Source: an uncultured Clostridia bacterium
GTDB lineage: Bacteria > Bacillota > Clostridia > Christensenellales > UBA3700
Reading direction: 5' to 3'
NCBI GenBank assembly: GCA_947176975.1
Contig: CAMWSW010000001.1
Coordinates: 1 to 30,524, forward strand
DNA length: 30,524 nucleotides
The position numbers and the translations under genes are program-made. The notes beneath the pieces were generated by a model. That model ran no database searches and was not told the origin of the DNA. It saw nothing but the letters and a program-made list of their open reading frames with translations. Of the stretch, positions 1 to 6,958 are shown piece after piece. Every line of letters begins with the position of its first letter. Within the stretch, counting starts at the first letter, position 1.

Positions 1-1320
1 AACGCTGGACTTCCGCAAATCGACGAAAAACAAATGCTCACCGAGATGGTAAAGTATATCCAAAGTCTTACCGACGCGCCACTTCAAATCGACTGCGGAA
101 AACCCGAGGCAATAGAAAGCGCATTGAGATATTACAACGGCAAGCCAATCGTCAATTCCGTCAACGCGGAAGAGAAGTCTTTGAACAGCATTTTGCCTAT
201 CGTAGCCAAATACGGCGCAAGCGTGGTAGGCTTGACCATCGACGAGAAGGGCATACCAAAGACGGTGGAAGAGAGAGTGCGTCTTGCCGAAAAGATAATA
301 GAGAGAGCAAAAAGCTACGGCATAAGAGAAGAGGACGTTTATATCGACTGTCTTACGTTGACCGTCAGCGCAGAACCCGACCAAGCTCTTAATACGCTCA
401 AAGCGATAGAGATACTCAAGGGCAAATACAATATCAAGACGGTGCTTGGCGTGTCCAACATATCATTTGGTCTTCCCGCCCGTCAAATCATCAACACTGC
501 CTTCTTGACAATGGCAATGCACGCGGGACTTGATTTGCCGATACTCAATCCCAATATCCCCGAGAATATGCAAGCCGTCGACGCTTTCAACGTGCTCTCT
601 TGCAATGATAAAAATTGCATGGCGTATACAGCCAAATATGCGGACTATGCAGGTACGCAAATTATCAAGAAAGATACCGCAAAGAGCGAAGGCGCAAGCG
701 GGGATAAAGACATATTCTATTGCATAGAAAAGGGACTTGACAGAGCTAGCGCGTTGACGGCAGAATTGCTCAAGACTCACGACGCTTTGAAAGTAATCGA
801 CGATTATCTTATTCCCGCATTAAACAGAGTGGGAGACAATTACGAAAAGGGCAAGATATTCCTTCCTCAACTCATTGCGTCTGCCGATTGCGCAAAAGCT
901 TGTTTTGACGTCGTAAAGAAAAATCTACCCGTCGGTACGAATACCGAGAAAGGCAAAATAGTGCTTGCCACAGTCAAAGGCGACGTGCATGATATAGGCA
1001 AAAATATCGTCAAAACAGTGCTTGAGAATTACGGATATAAAGTCATTGACCTTGGCAAAAACGTACCGCCTATGACGGTAGTCGAAGCAGTAAAAGAGAA
1101 TAATATCAAACTTTGCGGACTGTCTGCGCTTATGACGACGACGGTAGAGAATATGCAAGAGACTGTGAGACTCCTCAAAGAGCATTGTCCCGATTGCAAA
1201 GTAATGGTGGGCGGCGCGGTACTCACGGAAGAATACGCAAAGCAAATAGGCGCGGATAAATATTGCAAGGATGCCAACCAGAGTGCGAAGTATGCAGGTT
1301 TGGTGTTCAAAGAGAATTAA
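1..1320 (+). CDS. metH: Cobalamin-dependent methionine synthase, C-terminal part (5' end outside window)
   Basis: Transfers a methyl group from methyltetrahydrofolate through cobalamin to homocysteine. The reading frame is open from base 1, so the homocysteine-binding N-terminal domain and the true start lie upstream; the ATG at 34 is internal. The visible 439 residues begin inside the pterin-binding domain (DAPLQIDCGKPEAIESAL, YNGKPIVNSVN, then VLGVSNISFGLP). A helical cobalamin cap follows, then the B12-binding domain with the DVHDIG motif; the lower-axial cobalt ligand His is encoded at 988-990. The protein stops right after the B12 domain, so the AdoMet reactivation domain of E. coli MetH is absent, as in many clostridial and Thermotoga enzymes that use a separate reactivation protein. 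A single corrinoid/pterin methyltransferase of another type is less likely given the domain order. Confidence 0.92.
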   Translation, partial: NAGLPQIDEKQMLTEMVKYIQSLTDAPLQIDCGKPEAIESALRYYNGKPIVNSVNAEEKSLNSILPIVAKYGASVVGLTIDEKGIPKTVEERVRLAEKIIERAKSYGIREEDVYIDCLTLTVSAEPDQALNTLKAIEILKGKYNIKTVLGVSNISFGLPARQIINTAFLTMAMHAGLDLPILNPNIPENMQAVDAFNVLSCNDKNCMAYTAKYADYAGTQIIKKDTAKSEGASGDKDIFYCIEKGLDRASALTAELLKTHDALKVIDDYLIPALNRVGDNYEKGKIFLPQLIASADCAKACFDVVKKNLPVGTNTEKGKIVLATVKGDVHDIGKNIVKTVLENYGYKVIDLGKNVPPMTVVEAVKENNIKLCGLSALMTTTVENMQETVRLLKEHCPDCKVMVGGAVLTEEYAKQIGADKYCKDANQSAKYAGLVFKEN

Positions 1321-1323
1321 ACT

Positions 1324-1362
1324 GTAGAGATTTCTCCACGCACTGCGTTTGGTCGAAATGAT
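1324..1362. repeat. Possible REP-like intergenic element
   Basis: The short gap between metH and the Nudix gene holds an imperfect inverted sequence: ATTTC at 1330-1334 faces GAAAT at 1355-1359, with CCA/TGG able to pair inside. The pattern, a GAGATTTCTC start and a GGTCGAAATGA end, resembles dispersed palindromic units common in gut Firmicutes genomes. Only one copy is visible here, so its repeat nature is a guess. Confidence 0.3.
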
Positions 1363-1379
1363 AAAAGAGGATTAAATGT

Positions 1380-1781
1380 ATGAAAAAGACGTTGCAAGTA
1401 GTGGGCGCAATAATCGTAAAGGATGGCAGAATTCTAGCCGTCAAGCGCGGAGAAAATAAGAACAAAGCGGTGGCTTTTAAATACGAATTCCCGGGTGGAA
1501 AAATCGAGCAAGGCGAAACCCCACAGCAAGCTCTCAAAAGAGAACTCCTCGAAGAGATGAATTACGATATAGAAGTGGGCGAGGAGTTTATGTCGGTATC
1601 TTACGAATACGACGACGTAATCGTCAATTTGCATACATACCTTTGCAGACCGCTATCCGATTCTTATACGCTCAATGAGCATATCGACGATAAGTGGCTT
1701 TTGCCAAAAGAGCTTATGAGTATTGAGTGGGCTCCGGCGGATTACGATATTATTGCGACATTAGGTGATACGGTTTTCTAA
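1380..1781 (+). CDS. Nudix hydrolase, MutT-like
   Basis: Probably hydrolyses a nucleoside triphosphate to the monophosphate and pyrophosphate; 8-oxo-dGTP or CTP-type substrates are typical for MutT relatives of this length (133 aa). The Nudix box spans residues 40-62: G40-x5-E46-x7-R54-E55-L-x-E58-E59-x-N61-Y62. The catalytic metal-binding glutamates are all present, but the usual Gly near the end of the box is Asn61. The fold start is also typical (VVGAIIVKDGRILAVKRG). The start ATG at 1380 follows an AGAGG ribosome site with about 9 nt spacing. It lies 59 nt after metH and could be read through from it; no separate promoter is obvious. The exact substrate cannot be told. Confidence 0.88.
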   Translation: MKKTLQVVGAIIVKDGRILAVKRGENKNKAVAFKYEFPGGKIEQGETPQQALKRELLEEMNYDIEVGEEFMSVSYEYDDVIVNLHTYLCRPLSDSYTLNEHIDDKWLLPKELMSIEWAPADYDIIATLGDTVF

Positions 1782-1783
1782 TT

Positions 1784-1987
1784 CTATTGATTCATTACTT
1801 TATTAGCATCTAAATCAAGTATTTCACAGATATTTGCAAAGACCACAACAGGTGGTAGTTTTTCTCCTTTGACGTAACTCTCAAGTAGCTTTTGCGATAT
1901 GCCTAATTGCTTTGCAAGAGTAGGCAGGTCAAATTGAATTTTTTGTATTGCATTTGCAAATCTAATTTTAATTGTTTCCTTTTCCAT
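1784..1987 (-). CDS. Small XRE-family HTH regulator (leftward)
   Basis: A 67-residue single-domain DNA-binding protein. The helix-turn-helix lies around residues 22-48 (LAKQLGISQKLLESYVKGEK), followed by the helices usual for a lambda-repressor-like fold. I take the ATG at 1987 rather than the in-frame GTG at 1999, because the GGAGG at 1993-1997 (read on the minus strand) sits 5 nt before this ATG and would otherwise lie inside the coding region. It is transcribed divergently from the XRE gene at 2068, and its promoter straddles a perfect palindrome, so it probably represses itself and its neighbour. It ends 2 nt from the Nudix stop (convergent). Whether it is a prophage-like switch, an immunity regulator or an orphan pair cannot be decided. 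Confidence 0.82.
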   Translation of the reverse strand: MEKETIKIRFANAIQKIQFDLPTLAKQLGISQKLLESYVKGEKLPPVVVFANICEILDLDANKVMNQ

Positions 1988-1992
1988 AGTAA

Positions 1993-1997
1993 CCTCC
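1993..1997 (-). promoter_or_regulatory. Ribosome binding site fixing the start of the leftward XRE gene
   Basis: GGAGG on the minus strand with 5 nt to the ATG at 1987. It decides against the upstream GTG start at 1999. Confidence 0.75.
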
Positions 1998-2005
1998 ACA
2001 AATAT

Positions 2006-2034
2006 ATTATATACGACAATCTGTCGTAATGCAA
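2006..2034 (-). promoter_or_regulatory. Promoter of the leftward XRE gene
   Basis: Read on the minus strand: -35 TTGCAT (2029-2034), a 17-nt spacer, -10 TATAAT (2006-2011). The spacer is exactly the 17-bp palindrome 2012-2028, so a bound regulator would block polymerase directly. Confidence 0.75.
2012..2028. promoter_or_regulatory. Palindromic operator between the divergent XRE genes
   Basis: TACGACA-atc-TGTCGTA, a perfect 7-3-7 inverted repeat that fills the spacer of the leftward promoter. A third copy of the half-site (TACGACA) lies at 2041-2047, just upstream of the -10-like box of the rightward gene. The layout is that of a cI/cro-like switch; binding is inferred. Confidence 0.75.
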
Positions 2035-2040
2035 GTATTT

Positions 2041-2047
2041 TACGACA
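2041..2047 (+). promoter_or_regulatory. Additional operator half-site
   Basis: A single TACGACA identical to the palindrome arm at 2012-2018. The base pairs after it do not form a recognisable second arm (about 3 of 7 match). It sits 8 nt before the TATAAT of the rightward XRE gene. Confidence 0.5.
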
Positions 2048-2055
2048 AATTACAA

Positions 2056-2061
2056 TATAAT
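2056..2061 (+). promoter_or_regulatory. -10 box of the rightward XRE gene
   Basis: A perfect TATAAT with the ATG of the next gene starting 6 nt after it, so the transcript would begin at or next to the start codon. No convincing -35 box is seen at 16-18 nt spacing, which may mean the promoter needs an activator or is weak. Confidence 0.5.
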
Positions 2062-2067
2062 GGCAAT

Positions 2068-2271
2068 ATGAGCATTGGAAAGAGAATTAAAGATATAAGA
2101 TTAGAACGCAATTTATCCCAAACGGAATTTGCTATAAGAATTGGCACAACACAAGATAGCATATCTCTTTGGGAGAATGATAAGCGATTGCCTGACACAA
2201 TATACATAATCAATATGTGTAAAGAGTTTAACGTATCGGCAGATTATTTATTAGGCATAGAAGAAAATTAA
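2068..2271 (+). CDS. Small XRE-family HTH regulator (rightward)
   Basis: A 67-residue regulator with a classic XRE/Cro helix-turn-helix (residues 17-40, LSQTEFAIRIGTTQDSISLWE) and the common C-terminal ending NVSADYLLGIEEN. I choose ATG 2068 over the upstream in-frame ATG 2029, because 2029 lies within the operator region and residues from 2068 begin the usual MSIGKRIKDIRLERN. No Shine-Dalgarno site precedes it; a TATAAT ends 7 nt upstream, compatible with a leaderless message. It is divergent from the other XRE gene, with which it shares the palindromic operator. Its stop codon overlaps the stop of the convergent histidine kinase gene in a TTAA tetranucleotide. Confidence 0.85.
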   Translation: MSIGKRIKDIRLERNLSQTEFAIRIGTTQDSISLWENDKRLPDTIYIINMCKEFNVSADYLLGIEEN

Positions 2272-3152
2272 ATTTTCAGTATAATCGTCAACACCTCGTT
2301 TTTATATTCGGCGGAGATATCACCGCCGATTTGTTTTGTAAGCTGTTTGGCGATTGACAATCCCAGTCCCGTGGAGTACTTGCTATTCTCTACGGTGAAG
2401 AATCTGTCGAAAAGTTTACCTACGTCCACGTTGTTAAGGTTGTGGGCGGTATTGGAGAAGCGTATCGCTCCGTCGTCAGTGATATTGATGATGAAGTCGC
2501 CGTCGCTGTATTTGATTGCATTTTCGATTATATTTGAAAAGATTCGCGTCAGTGAGTTTTTGTTTGTTATTCTCACTATTGAGCTTTCGCAAGCCGTGAT
2601 ACGCGGAGTGATTCCTCTTTCGCAAAACTTGGTGTAGAATGAGAAAAGAGTCTCTTGCAGATGCAAATTGACGTCGACTTTTTCCACCTCCTGAAACTTT
2701 TCGGAATTGGTGGAGACGGAGTACTTGAAAAGCTCTTCAGACAATACTTTGAGAGCGTTTGCTCGCTCTGAAATTATAGAGAGGTATTTATCGAATTTGG
2801 CGGGATCGCTTTCTTCTTTCATCATATCGGCGTAACCGCATATCGCGGTAAGGGGAGTGCGTATGTCGTGGGCGACGTTGGTGATCGCCGATTTGAGTTC
2901 TTTATCGCCGTTGGTATATGTCAGTTCTTTTTCTCTCAAATCTTTGAGTTTGGTATTCAATATGGTGGCAAGACTTGCCATATCCTTATCTGCGCTTGAT
3001 ACGTTTATCAAAGCGTTGGTATCGCCCTCAATCAACTTTGAGAATTGTTCGTTTATCTCTCTCGTAGACTTTTTCATGACGAGTACTTTTACTGTCGTTA
3101 TTATAAGCGAGATAGCAAGCGCAGCGCTTAAAATTGTCAAAAAAACTATCAT
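2268..3152 (-). CDS. Sensor histidine kinase of the ABC transporter operon
   Basis: The membrane sensor kinase partner of the response regulator at 5889-6548; 294 aa. One N-terminal membrane segment (about residues 3-25) and a short linker precede the HisKA domain. The phosphoacceptor is His95 in NVAHDIRTPLTAICGYADMM. The HATPase domain has an N box (SNIIENAIKYSDGDF), an F box (KLFDRFF) and a G box (STGLGLSIAKQL). There is almost no extracellular domain, as in intramembrane-sensing kinases that pair with BcrA/Bce/LanFEG-type transporters, so the transporter itself may supply the signal (inference). It is the last gene of the operon; an AAAGGAG site precedes ATG 3152 and the upstream permease ends 16 nt away. 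Confidence 0.9.
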   Translation of the reverse strand: MIVFLTILSAALAISLIITTVKVLVMKKSTREINEQFSKLIEGDTNALINVSSADKDMASLATILNTKLKDLREKELTYTNGDKELKSAITNVAHDIRTPLTAICGYADMMKEESDPAKFDKYLSIISERANALKVLSEELFKYSVSTNSEKFQEVEKVDVNLHLQETLFSFYTKFCERGITPRITACESSIVRITNKNSLTRIFSNIIENAIKYSDGDFIINITDDGAIRFSNTAHNLNNVDVGKLFDRFFTVENSKYSTGLGLSIAKQLTKQIGGDISAEYKNEVLTIILKI

Positions 3153-3168
3153 ATGATTCTCCTTTGCG

Positions 3169-3954
3169 TTACTTTATAGCTGATTTTTTGAATACCGTTA
3201 GACCGATTATAGCAGTGAGCAAAATCCAGATTATTGGTATTACAATGTAAACAACGTACGTTGTAGTCATCATACTGTACAGTATCGTACTGCCAAATGC
3301 AATCAAAGTATCGATTCCAGTCGGATAAAAATTAAGTAGGTTTAGCGTCTCGTAAGCATAATTGCTACCTGCCATAACATACCAAGTGACGAACATAGCG
3401 ACAAGATTCAATACGACTCCGGTCACGGTTGAGACCAACGCATTTTTCATATTCATTATTATCGCCGTATAAAGCGATACGTATGCCGCCACCGTCAATA
3501 TGTTGTATAGCGCAATCCATAGCAGCATTTGGCCAATATAGTCGCCAAATAAATTCCACAGCGAAGAATTAAATGTCCAACCAAAGAAAAACGGCAGCGT
3601 GACGCATAGGTATACAAATTGAAGAGCAATAACGCATATGAAGTACGCCAACAAATTAGACGCGTATATTTGTTCTTTTGAGTATCCTATTATGATTTTG
3701 TTGCGTATGGCGTTGTTGGAGAAATCGGCGTTCATGATTATGCACAAAATCAACATTATGATTATGCCGGTGAACGGACTGCCGCTCAATCCGTAATTGG
3801 AGATTGGGTAATCGGCGGATCTGATATCAATCTTGTCGATTTGACATAGCCATATCGAGAGAATCAAGCCGTACAATATATACGTCGCGGAGCATATCCA
3901 AAAGGTCTTGCTTGAAAGTATTCTTTTAAGATTACTGCGTAGTAGTTTAATCAT
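3169..3954 (-). CDS. ABC-2 type permease (second of pair), LanE/LanG-like
   Basis: An integral membrane subunit, 261 aa, with about six hydrophobic segments. It starts MIKLLRSNLKRILSSKTFWI, nearly the same as the start of the permease at 4044-4901 (MIKLLRANMARLLKSATFWI), so the two are paralogues that probably form a heterodimer with the ATPase at 4894-5808. The motif NKIIIGYSKEQIYASNLL after TM2 is shared with its partner (NKIIMGHSRSNIYLANLL). It is separated from that partner by 89 nt containing a long RNA hairpin (3989-4025). The start ATG 3954 follows AAGGA. The substrate is unknown; a peptide antibiotic is the usual one for this architecture. Confidence 0.85.
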   Translation of the reverse strand: MIKLLRSNLKRILSSKTFWICSATYILYGLILSIWLCQIDKIDIRSADYPISNYGLSGSPFTGIIIMLILCIIMNADFSNNAIRNKIIIGYSKEQIYASNLLAYFICVIALQFVYLCVTLPFFFGWTFNSSLWNLFGDYIGQMLLWIALYNILTVAAYVSLYTAIIMNMKNALVSTVTGVVLNLVAMFVTWYVMAGSNYAYETLNLLNFYPTGIDTLIAFGSTILYSMMTTTYVVYIVIPIIWILLTAIIGLTVFKKSAIK

Positions 3955-3988
3955 GATATTGTTCCTTGTGTTTTAAATTATAGGTTAC

Positions 3989-4025
3989 GCGTTGCGCGAG
4001 TTTTATAGCAAAACCCACGCAACGC
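3989..4025 (-). promoter_or_regulatory. Long intercistronic RNA hairpin
   Basis: In the minus-strand (sense) RNA the arms 4010-4025 and 3989-4004 form a 16-bp stem with two G-U wobbles and a 5-nt loop. The same two positions are C-A mismatches in plus-strand RNA, which suggests the hairpin works in the operon message. No U-tract follows, so it is not a standard terminator. It lies between the two permease genes and may stabilise or process the mRNA. Confidence 0.6.
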
Positions 4026-4043
4026 AAATTTAGGGGGTGATTG

Positions 4044-4901
4044 TCACTTGATATTTGCCTTTTTGAATATCGCAGTTCCCGCGCTTGTGATTGCAGGTAT
4101 CAGTCCGAGAGAGTATAACATCATTTGCCAGCCGTGGGTATATGCGCCTTCGCGTGAGATTTGCGAACTTTGTCCGCTTGGGAAGAAGTCTATCAAAAAT
4201 TGACAGAAGTCACGTACTGTTTTGCTCGGAAGTTCGGGATTGGGGATTTCAATCCAAATAACTCTTCCATGTTCATCGTATATCGTGTTGCCGAATTCGT
4301 CTTCCATAAAGCTCATTACATAAGGCGGCATAGACGCGTAATGGTAAGCAATATATGCAAGCAATGCGCCTGCAGTCAAAATTAGTGCCGAGATTATTAT
4401 CGAGGCGGTGGAGTTTTTGCTGTTCATGACTATAAAAGTCATTATCGAAGAGTACGTCATCAACATAAGCGCGCCGTTGACTAACATCCAAATTATCGTA
4501 CTTGCGGACGACGTGAACTTGCCTAGTATCGGCATTCCCAAGATAAATACTATAAGTATATATATTACGCTCAATGCAAGAGACATTATCATGGTCGTCA
4601 AAAGATTTGCGAGATAAATATTGCTCCGTGAATGCCCCATAATAATTTTGTTTTTTAAAGTTCCGTTGTGGAAATCGGTACTGAAAATAATAGAGCATAG
4701 GATAGCGATGAATACGCCTTGCATTGGAAACCACTCTACGCCGTAGTTGAGCGCAAGCAATCTGTCGCTTGTAATGGGTTCATAAGTATCTTTCTCAATA
4801 AGCGTCACTATAATGGGATATAAGGCGTACAACGACATACATATCCAAAAGGTTGCGCTTTTGAGCAATCTTGCCATATTGGCGCGAAGTAATTTAATCA
4901 T
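4044..4901 (-). CDS. ABC-2 type permease (first of pair), LanE/LanG-like
   Basis: An integral membrane subunit of the exporter, 285 aa from ATG 4901, with about six hydrophobic segments and a larger hydrophilic loop (about residues 195-240) containing charged residues and several prolines. The in-frame TTG at 4916 is rejected because GGAGG (minus strand) lies 8 nt before ATG 4901. This start overlaps the last codons of the ATPase gene by 8 nt, so the two are probably translationally coupled. It shares its N-terminus and the NKIIMGHSRSNIY motif with the neighbouring permease, which implies an old tandem duplication. Confidence 0.86.
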   Translation of the reverse strand: MIKLLRANMARLLKSATFWICMSLYALYPIIVTLIEKDTYEPITSDRLLALNYGVEWFPMQGVFIAILCSIIFSTDFHNGTLKNKIIMGHSRSNIYLANLLTTMIMSLALSVIYILIVFILGMPILGKFTSSASTIIWMLVNGALMLMTYSSIMTFIVMNSKNSTASIIISALILTAGALLAYIAYHYASMPPYVMSFMEDEFGNTIYDEHGRVIWIEIPNPELPSKTVRDFCQFLIDFFPSGQSSQISREGAYTHGWQMMLYSLGLIPAITSAGTAIFKKANIK

Positions 4902-5808
4902 TGTTTTCGCCTCCAAGAAGATTGATATAATACGATTCCAAGGTTTCGTCTTTTTCGCTTACTTTGATGAGTGAGATATCATGGCTCTTGAGTATATCGC
5001 TCAAGGCGGATACGCTTATCTCGCCGTAGAGTTCACCTTCGGTGGAAGAAGTGAGCTTGTATTGCAAGCCAGTTTCGTCGAGCGCAGAGCATAGTTCAAC
5101 GCCGGTATCCACAGTGAAGACGATACGCTTTTTGAGGTTACTTTCAAGTTGCTCTTTGGTGATTTCTTTGAGTATCTTGCCTTTGTCGATAAAGCCGTAG
5201 TGCGTGGCAATCTTGGAGAGTTCGTCAAGATAATGGCTTGATATCAAGAAAGTGATATTGCGCTCTTTGTTGAGCTTGAGTATCAGTTCTCTTATCTCCA
5301 CGATACCTTGCGGGTCAAGTCCGTTAATAGGCTCGTCAAGCACGACGAAGTCGGGATCGGACGCCAATGCCAACGCAATGCCAAGTCTTTGGCGCATACC
5401 GAGAGAGAAGTTGCGGACGAGTTTTTTGCCCGTGTCTTTTAGGTCGACAGTTTCGAGAAGTTCATCAATCCCGTCGAAGGACGGCTTGCCGAGTAATAAA
5501 TACTGTTGTTTGAGGTTATCCCTTGCGCTCATGTATCCGTAAAGCGCAGGGGATTCGATAATTCCGCCCATTCGTCTGCGCGACGCATAAATCTCTTTGC
5601 TTGAATAGAGCGCTCCGTAGATTGAGTAAGATCCGCTTGTCGGCGCTTGCAGTCCGCAGATAATACGAATCAAAGTGGTTTTACCTGCGCCGTTCTTGCC
5701 GATAAAACCGTAGATTGCGCCTTTTGGTACGTTCATCGTCAAGCCGTCAAGCGCAATAAATTTGCGATACTTTTTTGATAATCTGTCTACAGTTAAACAA
5801 TATTCCAT
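4894..5808 (-). CDS. ABC transporter ATPase, BcrA/LanF type
   Basis: The energising subunit for the two permeases; 304 aa. Walker A is GKNGAGKTT (residues 37-45), the signature is SLGMRQ (135-140), Walker B is FVVLDE (154-159) and the H-loop His is 192. The Q-loop position holds Glu85 (GGIIESPALYGYMSARDN) instead of Gln. This E-loop is known from LanF and BcrA proteins that protect producers from lantibiotics or bacitracin. A C-terminal domain of about 90 residues follows the nucleotide-binding core. ATG 5808 has AAAGGAG 9 nt upstream. The 80-nt gap to the response regulator is AT-rich with only weak promoter-like boxes. Confidence 0.93.
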   Translation of the reverse strand: MEYCLTVDRLSKKYRKFIALDGLTMNVPKGAIYGFIGKNGAGKTTLIRIICGLQAPTSGSYSIYGALYSSKEIYASRRRMGGIIESPALYGYMSARDNLKQQYLLLGKPSFDGIDELLETVDLKDTGKKLVRNFSLGMRQRLGIALALASDPDFVVLDEPINGLDPQGIVEIRELILKLNKERNITFLISSHYLDELSKIATHYGFIDKGKILKEITKEQLESNLKKRIVFTVDTGVELCSALDETGLQYKLTSSTEGELYGEISVSALSDILKSHDISLIKVSEKDETLESYYINLLGGENND

Positions 5809-5888
5809 GATAGAATACTCCTTTATTCTAGTACTCTTATATTATCGTATAAAAATCAAGGAATTTATAAATAAACGTCAAGAAATTG

Positions 5889-6548
5889 TCAAGATTTCAA
5901 TTTATAGCCGATTCCCCATACCGCTGCAATGTAATCTTTGTCGGTTGCGTTCTTGAGTTTGGTACGCAAGTTGGCGATATGCGTGCGCAGAGAACTCTCT
6001 TCGCAGTCGGGCGTAAGGTCTTCGATTTGCGTCATTATCGCGTCTTTGGAAAATACCTTGTCGGGATTTTGCATAAGAGTGTAGAGTACTGCGAATTCCG
6101 TCTTTGTGAGTTTGATTGGCGTATTGTTTACGCTTGCGCTGTATGTCGACAAATCTACCGTTATGCCGTCAAATTGGAGACAGTCCGAGCGGCGCGCGCT
6201 TTCGCGCAAATGCACTTGTATTCTTGCAAGAAGTTCTTTTATGTCAAAGGGCTTGGTCACGTAATCCACTGCGCCCGAAAGCAACAGATTGACTTTGTTG
6301 TCTATATCCACTTTTGCACTTACTACGATTACGGGTATATTTTGAATTTTGGGCAAAAGCTCCTCGCCCGAAAGCCCGGGGAGCATTAAATCAAGCAATA
6401 TCAAGTCGGGACTATTACTCTGTATTACGTACAAAGCTTCCGTGCCGGAGTAAGCCCGAGCGACAGCGTAGCCGTTCTTTTTGAGCAGCTCTTGCAACAT
6501 ATCTCCAATATATACGTCGTCGTCAATAATGAGTATTGTCTTTTGCAT
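5889..6548 (-). CDS. OmpR/PhoB-family response regulator
   Basis: The first gene of the leftward transporter operon; 219 aa from ATG 6548. The receiver domain has acidic residues Asp9-Asp11, phosphoacceptor Asp53 (LILLDLMLPG), Ser77 and Lys99 (VTKPF). The C-terminal winged helix ends with the usual VWGIGYKL. It probably activates this operon when its kinase (2268-3152) senses a peptide. Start choice is uncertain: ATG 6548 has GAGG 4 nt upstream, whereas ATG 6572, eight codons earlier, lies 7 nt after the -10 box of a very good promoter and could be translated from a leaderless message. Confidence 0.92.
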   Translation of the reverse strand: MQKTILIIDDDVYIGDMLQELLKKNGYAVARAYSGTEALYVIQSNSPDLILLDLMLPGLSGEELLPKIQNIPVIVVSAKVDIDNKVNLLLSGAVDYVTKPFDIKELLARIQVHLRESARRSDCLQFDGITVDLSTYSASVNNTPIKLTKTEFAVLYTLMQNPDKVFSKDAIMTQIEDLTPDCEESSLRTHIANLRTKLKNATDKDYIAAVWGIGYKLKS

Positions 6549-6579
6549 ACGCCCTCGCTTAAGGTTAATCATTAGTTTT

Positions 6580-6608
6580 AGTATATTGTAATTTTATATA
6601 TTTGTCAA
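6580..6608 (-). promoter_or_regulatory. Promoter of the two-component/ABC operon
   Basis: Minus strand: TTGACA (6603-6608), 17-nt spacer, TATACT (6580-6585). Predicted transcription start is near 6573, 1 nt before ATG 6572 and about 25 nt before ATG 6548. Confidence 0.8.
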
Positions 6609-6645
6609 TATGGTTTTTTTTCATTTAAATGGGCATAATTGCGAT

Positions 6646-6885
6646 ATGAGAGAAATTATCAGACACATTGATGAAGTAAAAAGAAGAGTTGGGCTTATCG
6701 TAGGTCAGCCCATGACTTTCGAGGTCAACAAAGGTCGCAACAAGTTCGTCAAATTCGACGGCTATATCCAAGACGCTTATCCCGCGATTTTTACCGTGCG
6801 TTGCATGATTGAGGGCGAAGAAGAATTATTGTCATATTCTTATAATGATATATTGACTCGCAACGTACGGATAAATAGAAAATAA
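6646..6885 (+). CDS. veg: Veg family protein
   Basis: A 79-aa small beta-barrel-like protein; the B. subtilis Veg protein is of similar length (86 aa) and has been linked to biofilm gene expression. The motif IDEVKRRVGLIVGQPMTFEVNKGRNKFV matches the family start, and residues near 36-67 form the conserved remainder (GYIQDAYPAIFTV, SYSYNDILT). I choose ATG 6646 because the family begins with a short helix before VKRRVG; ATG 6610 would add 12 unrelated residues. There is no Shine-Dalgarno site; a -10-like CATAAT (6634-6639) ends 6 nt before the ATG. It is divergent from the response regulator and is followed by the SipL-like gene, a neighbourhood common in clostridia. Confidence 0.88.
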   Translation: MREIIRHIDEVKRRVGLIVGQPMTFEVNKGRNKFVKFDGYIQDAYPAIFTVRCMIEGEEELLSYSYNDILTRNVRINRK

Positions 6886-6898
6886 AATTTGTCATATT

Positions 6899-6928
6899 GT
6901 CATATTGCCGCACTGCTCACAATATACT
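6899..6928 (+). promoter_or_regulatory. Candidate sigma-E sporulation promoter for the SipL-like gene
   Basis: GTCATATT (6899-6906), 14-nt spacer, AATATACT (6921-6928). The -35 half matches the sigma-E ATATT core; the -10 half matches five of seven informative positions of CATACAnT. A second GTCATATT copy lies directly upstream (6891-6898). Predicted start is near 6935. Confidence 0.5.
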
Positions 6929-6958
6929 ATGGTGTAAAAACATATTGGCGGAGGATAT

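Noticed and set aside
5886..6389. 167-codon open frame on the plus strand
   Set aside because: It lies antisense to the response regulator, has a Cys/Phe/Arg-rich composition typical of shadow frames and no ribosome site.
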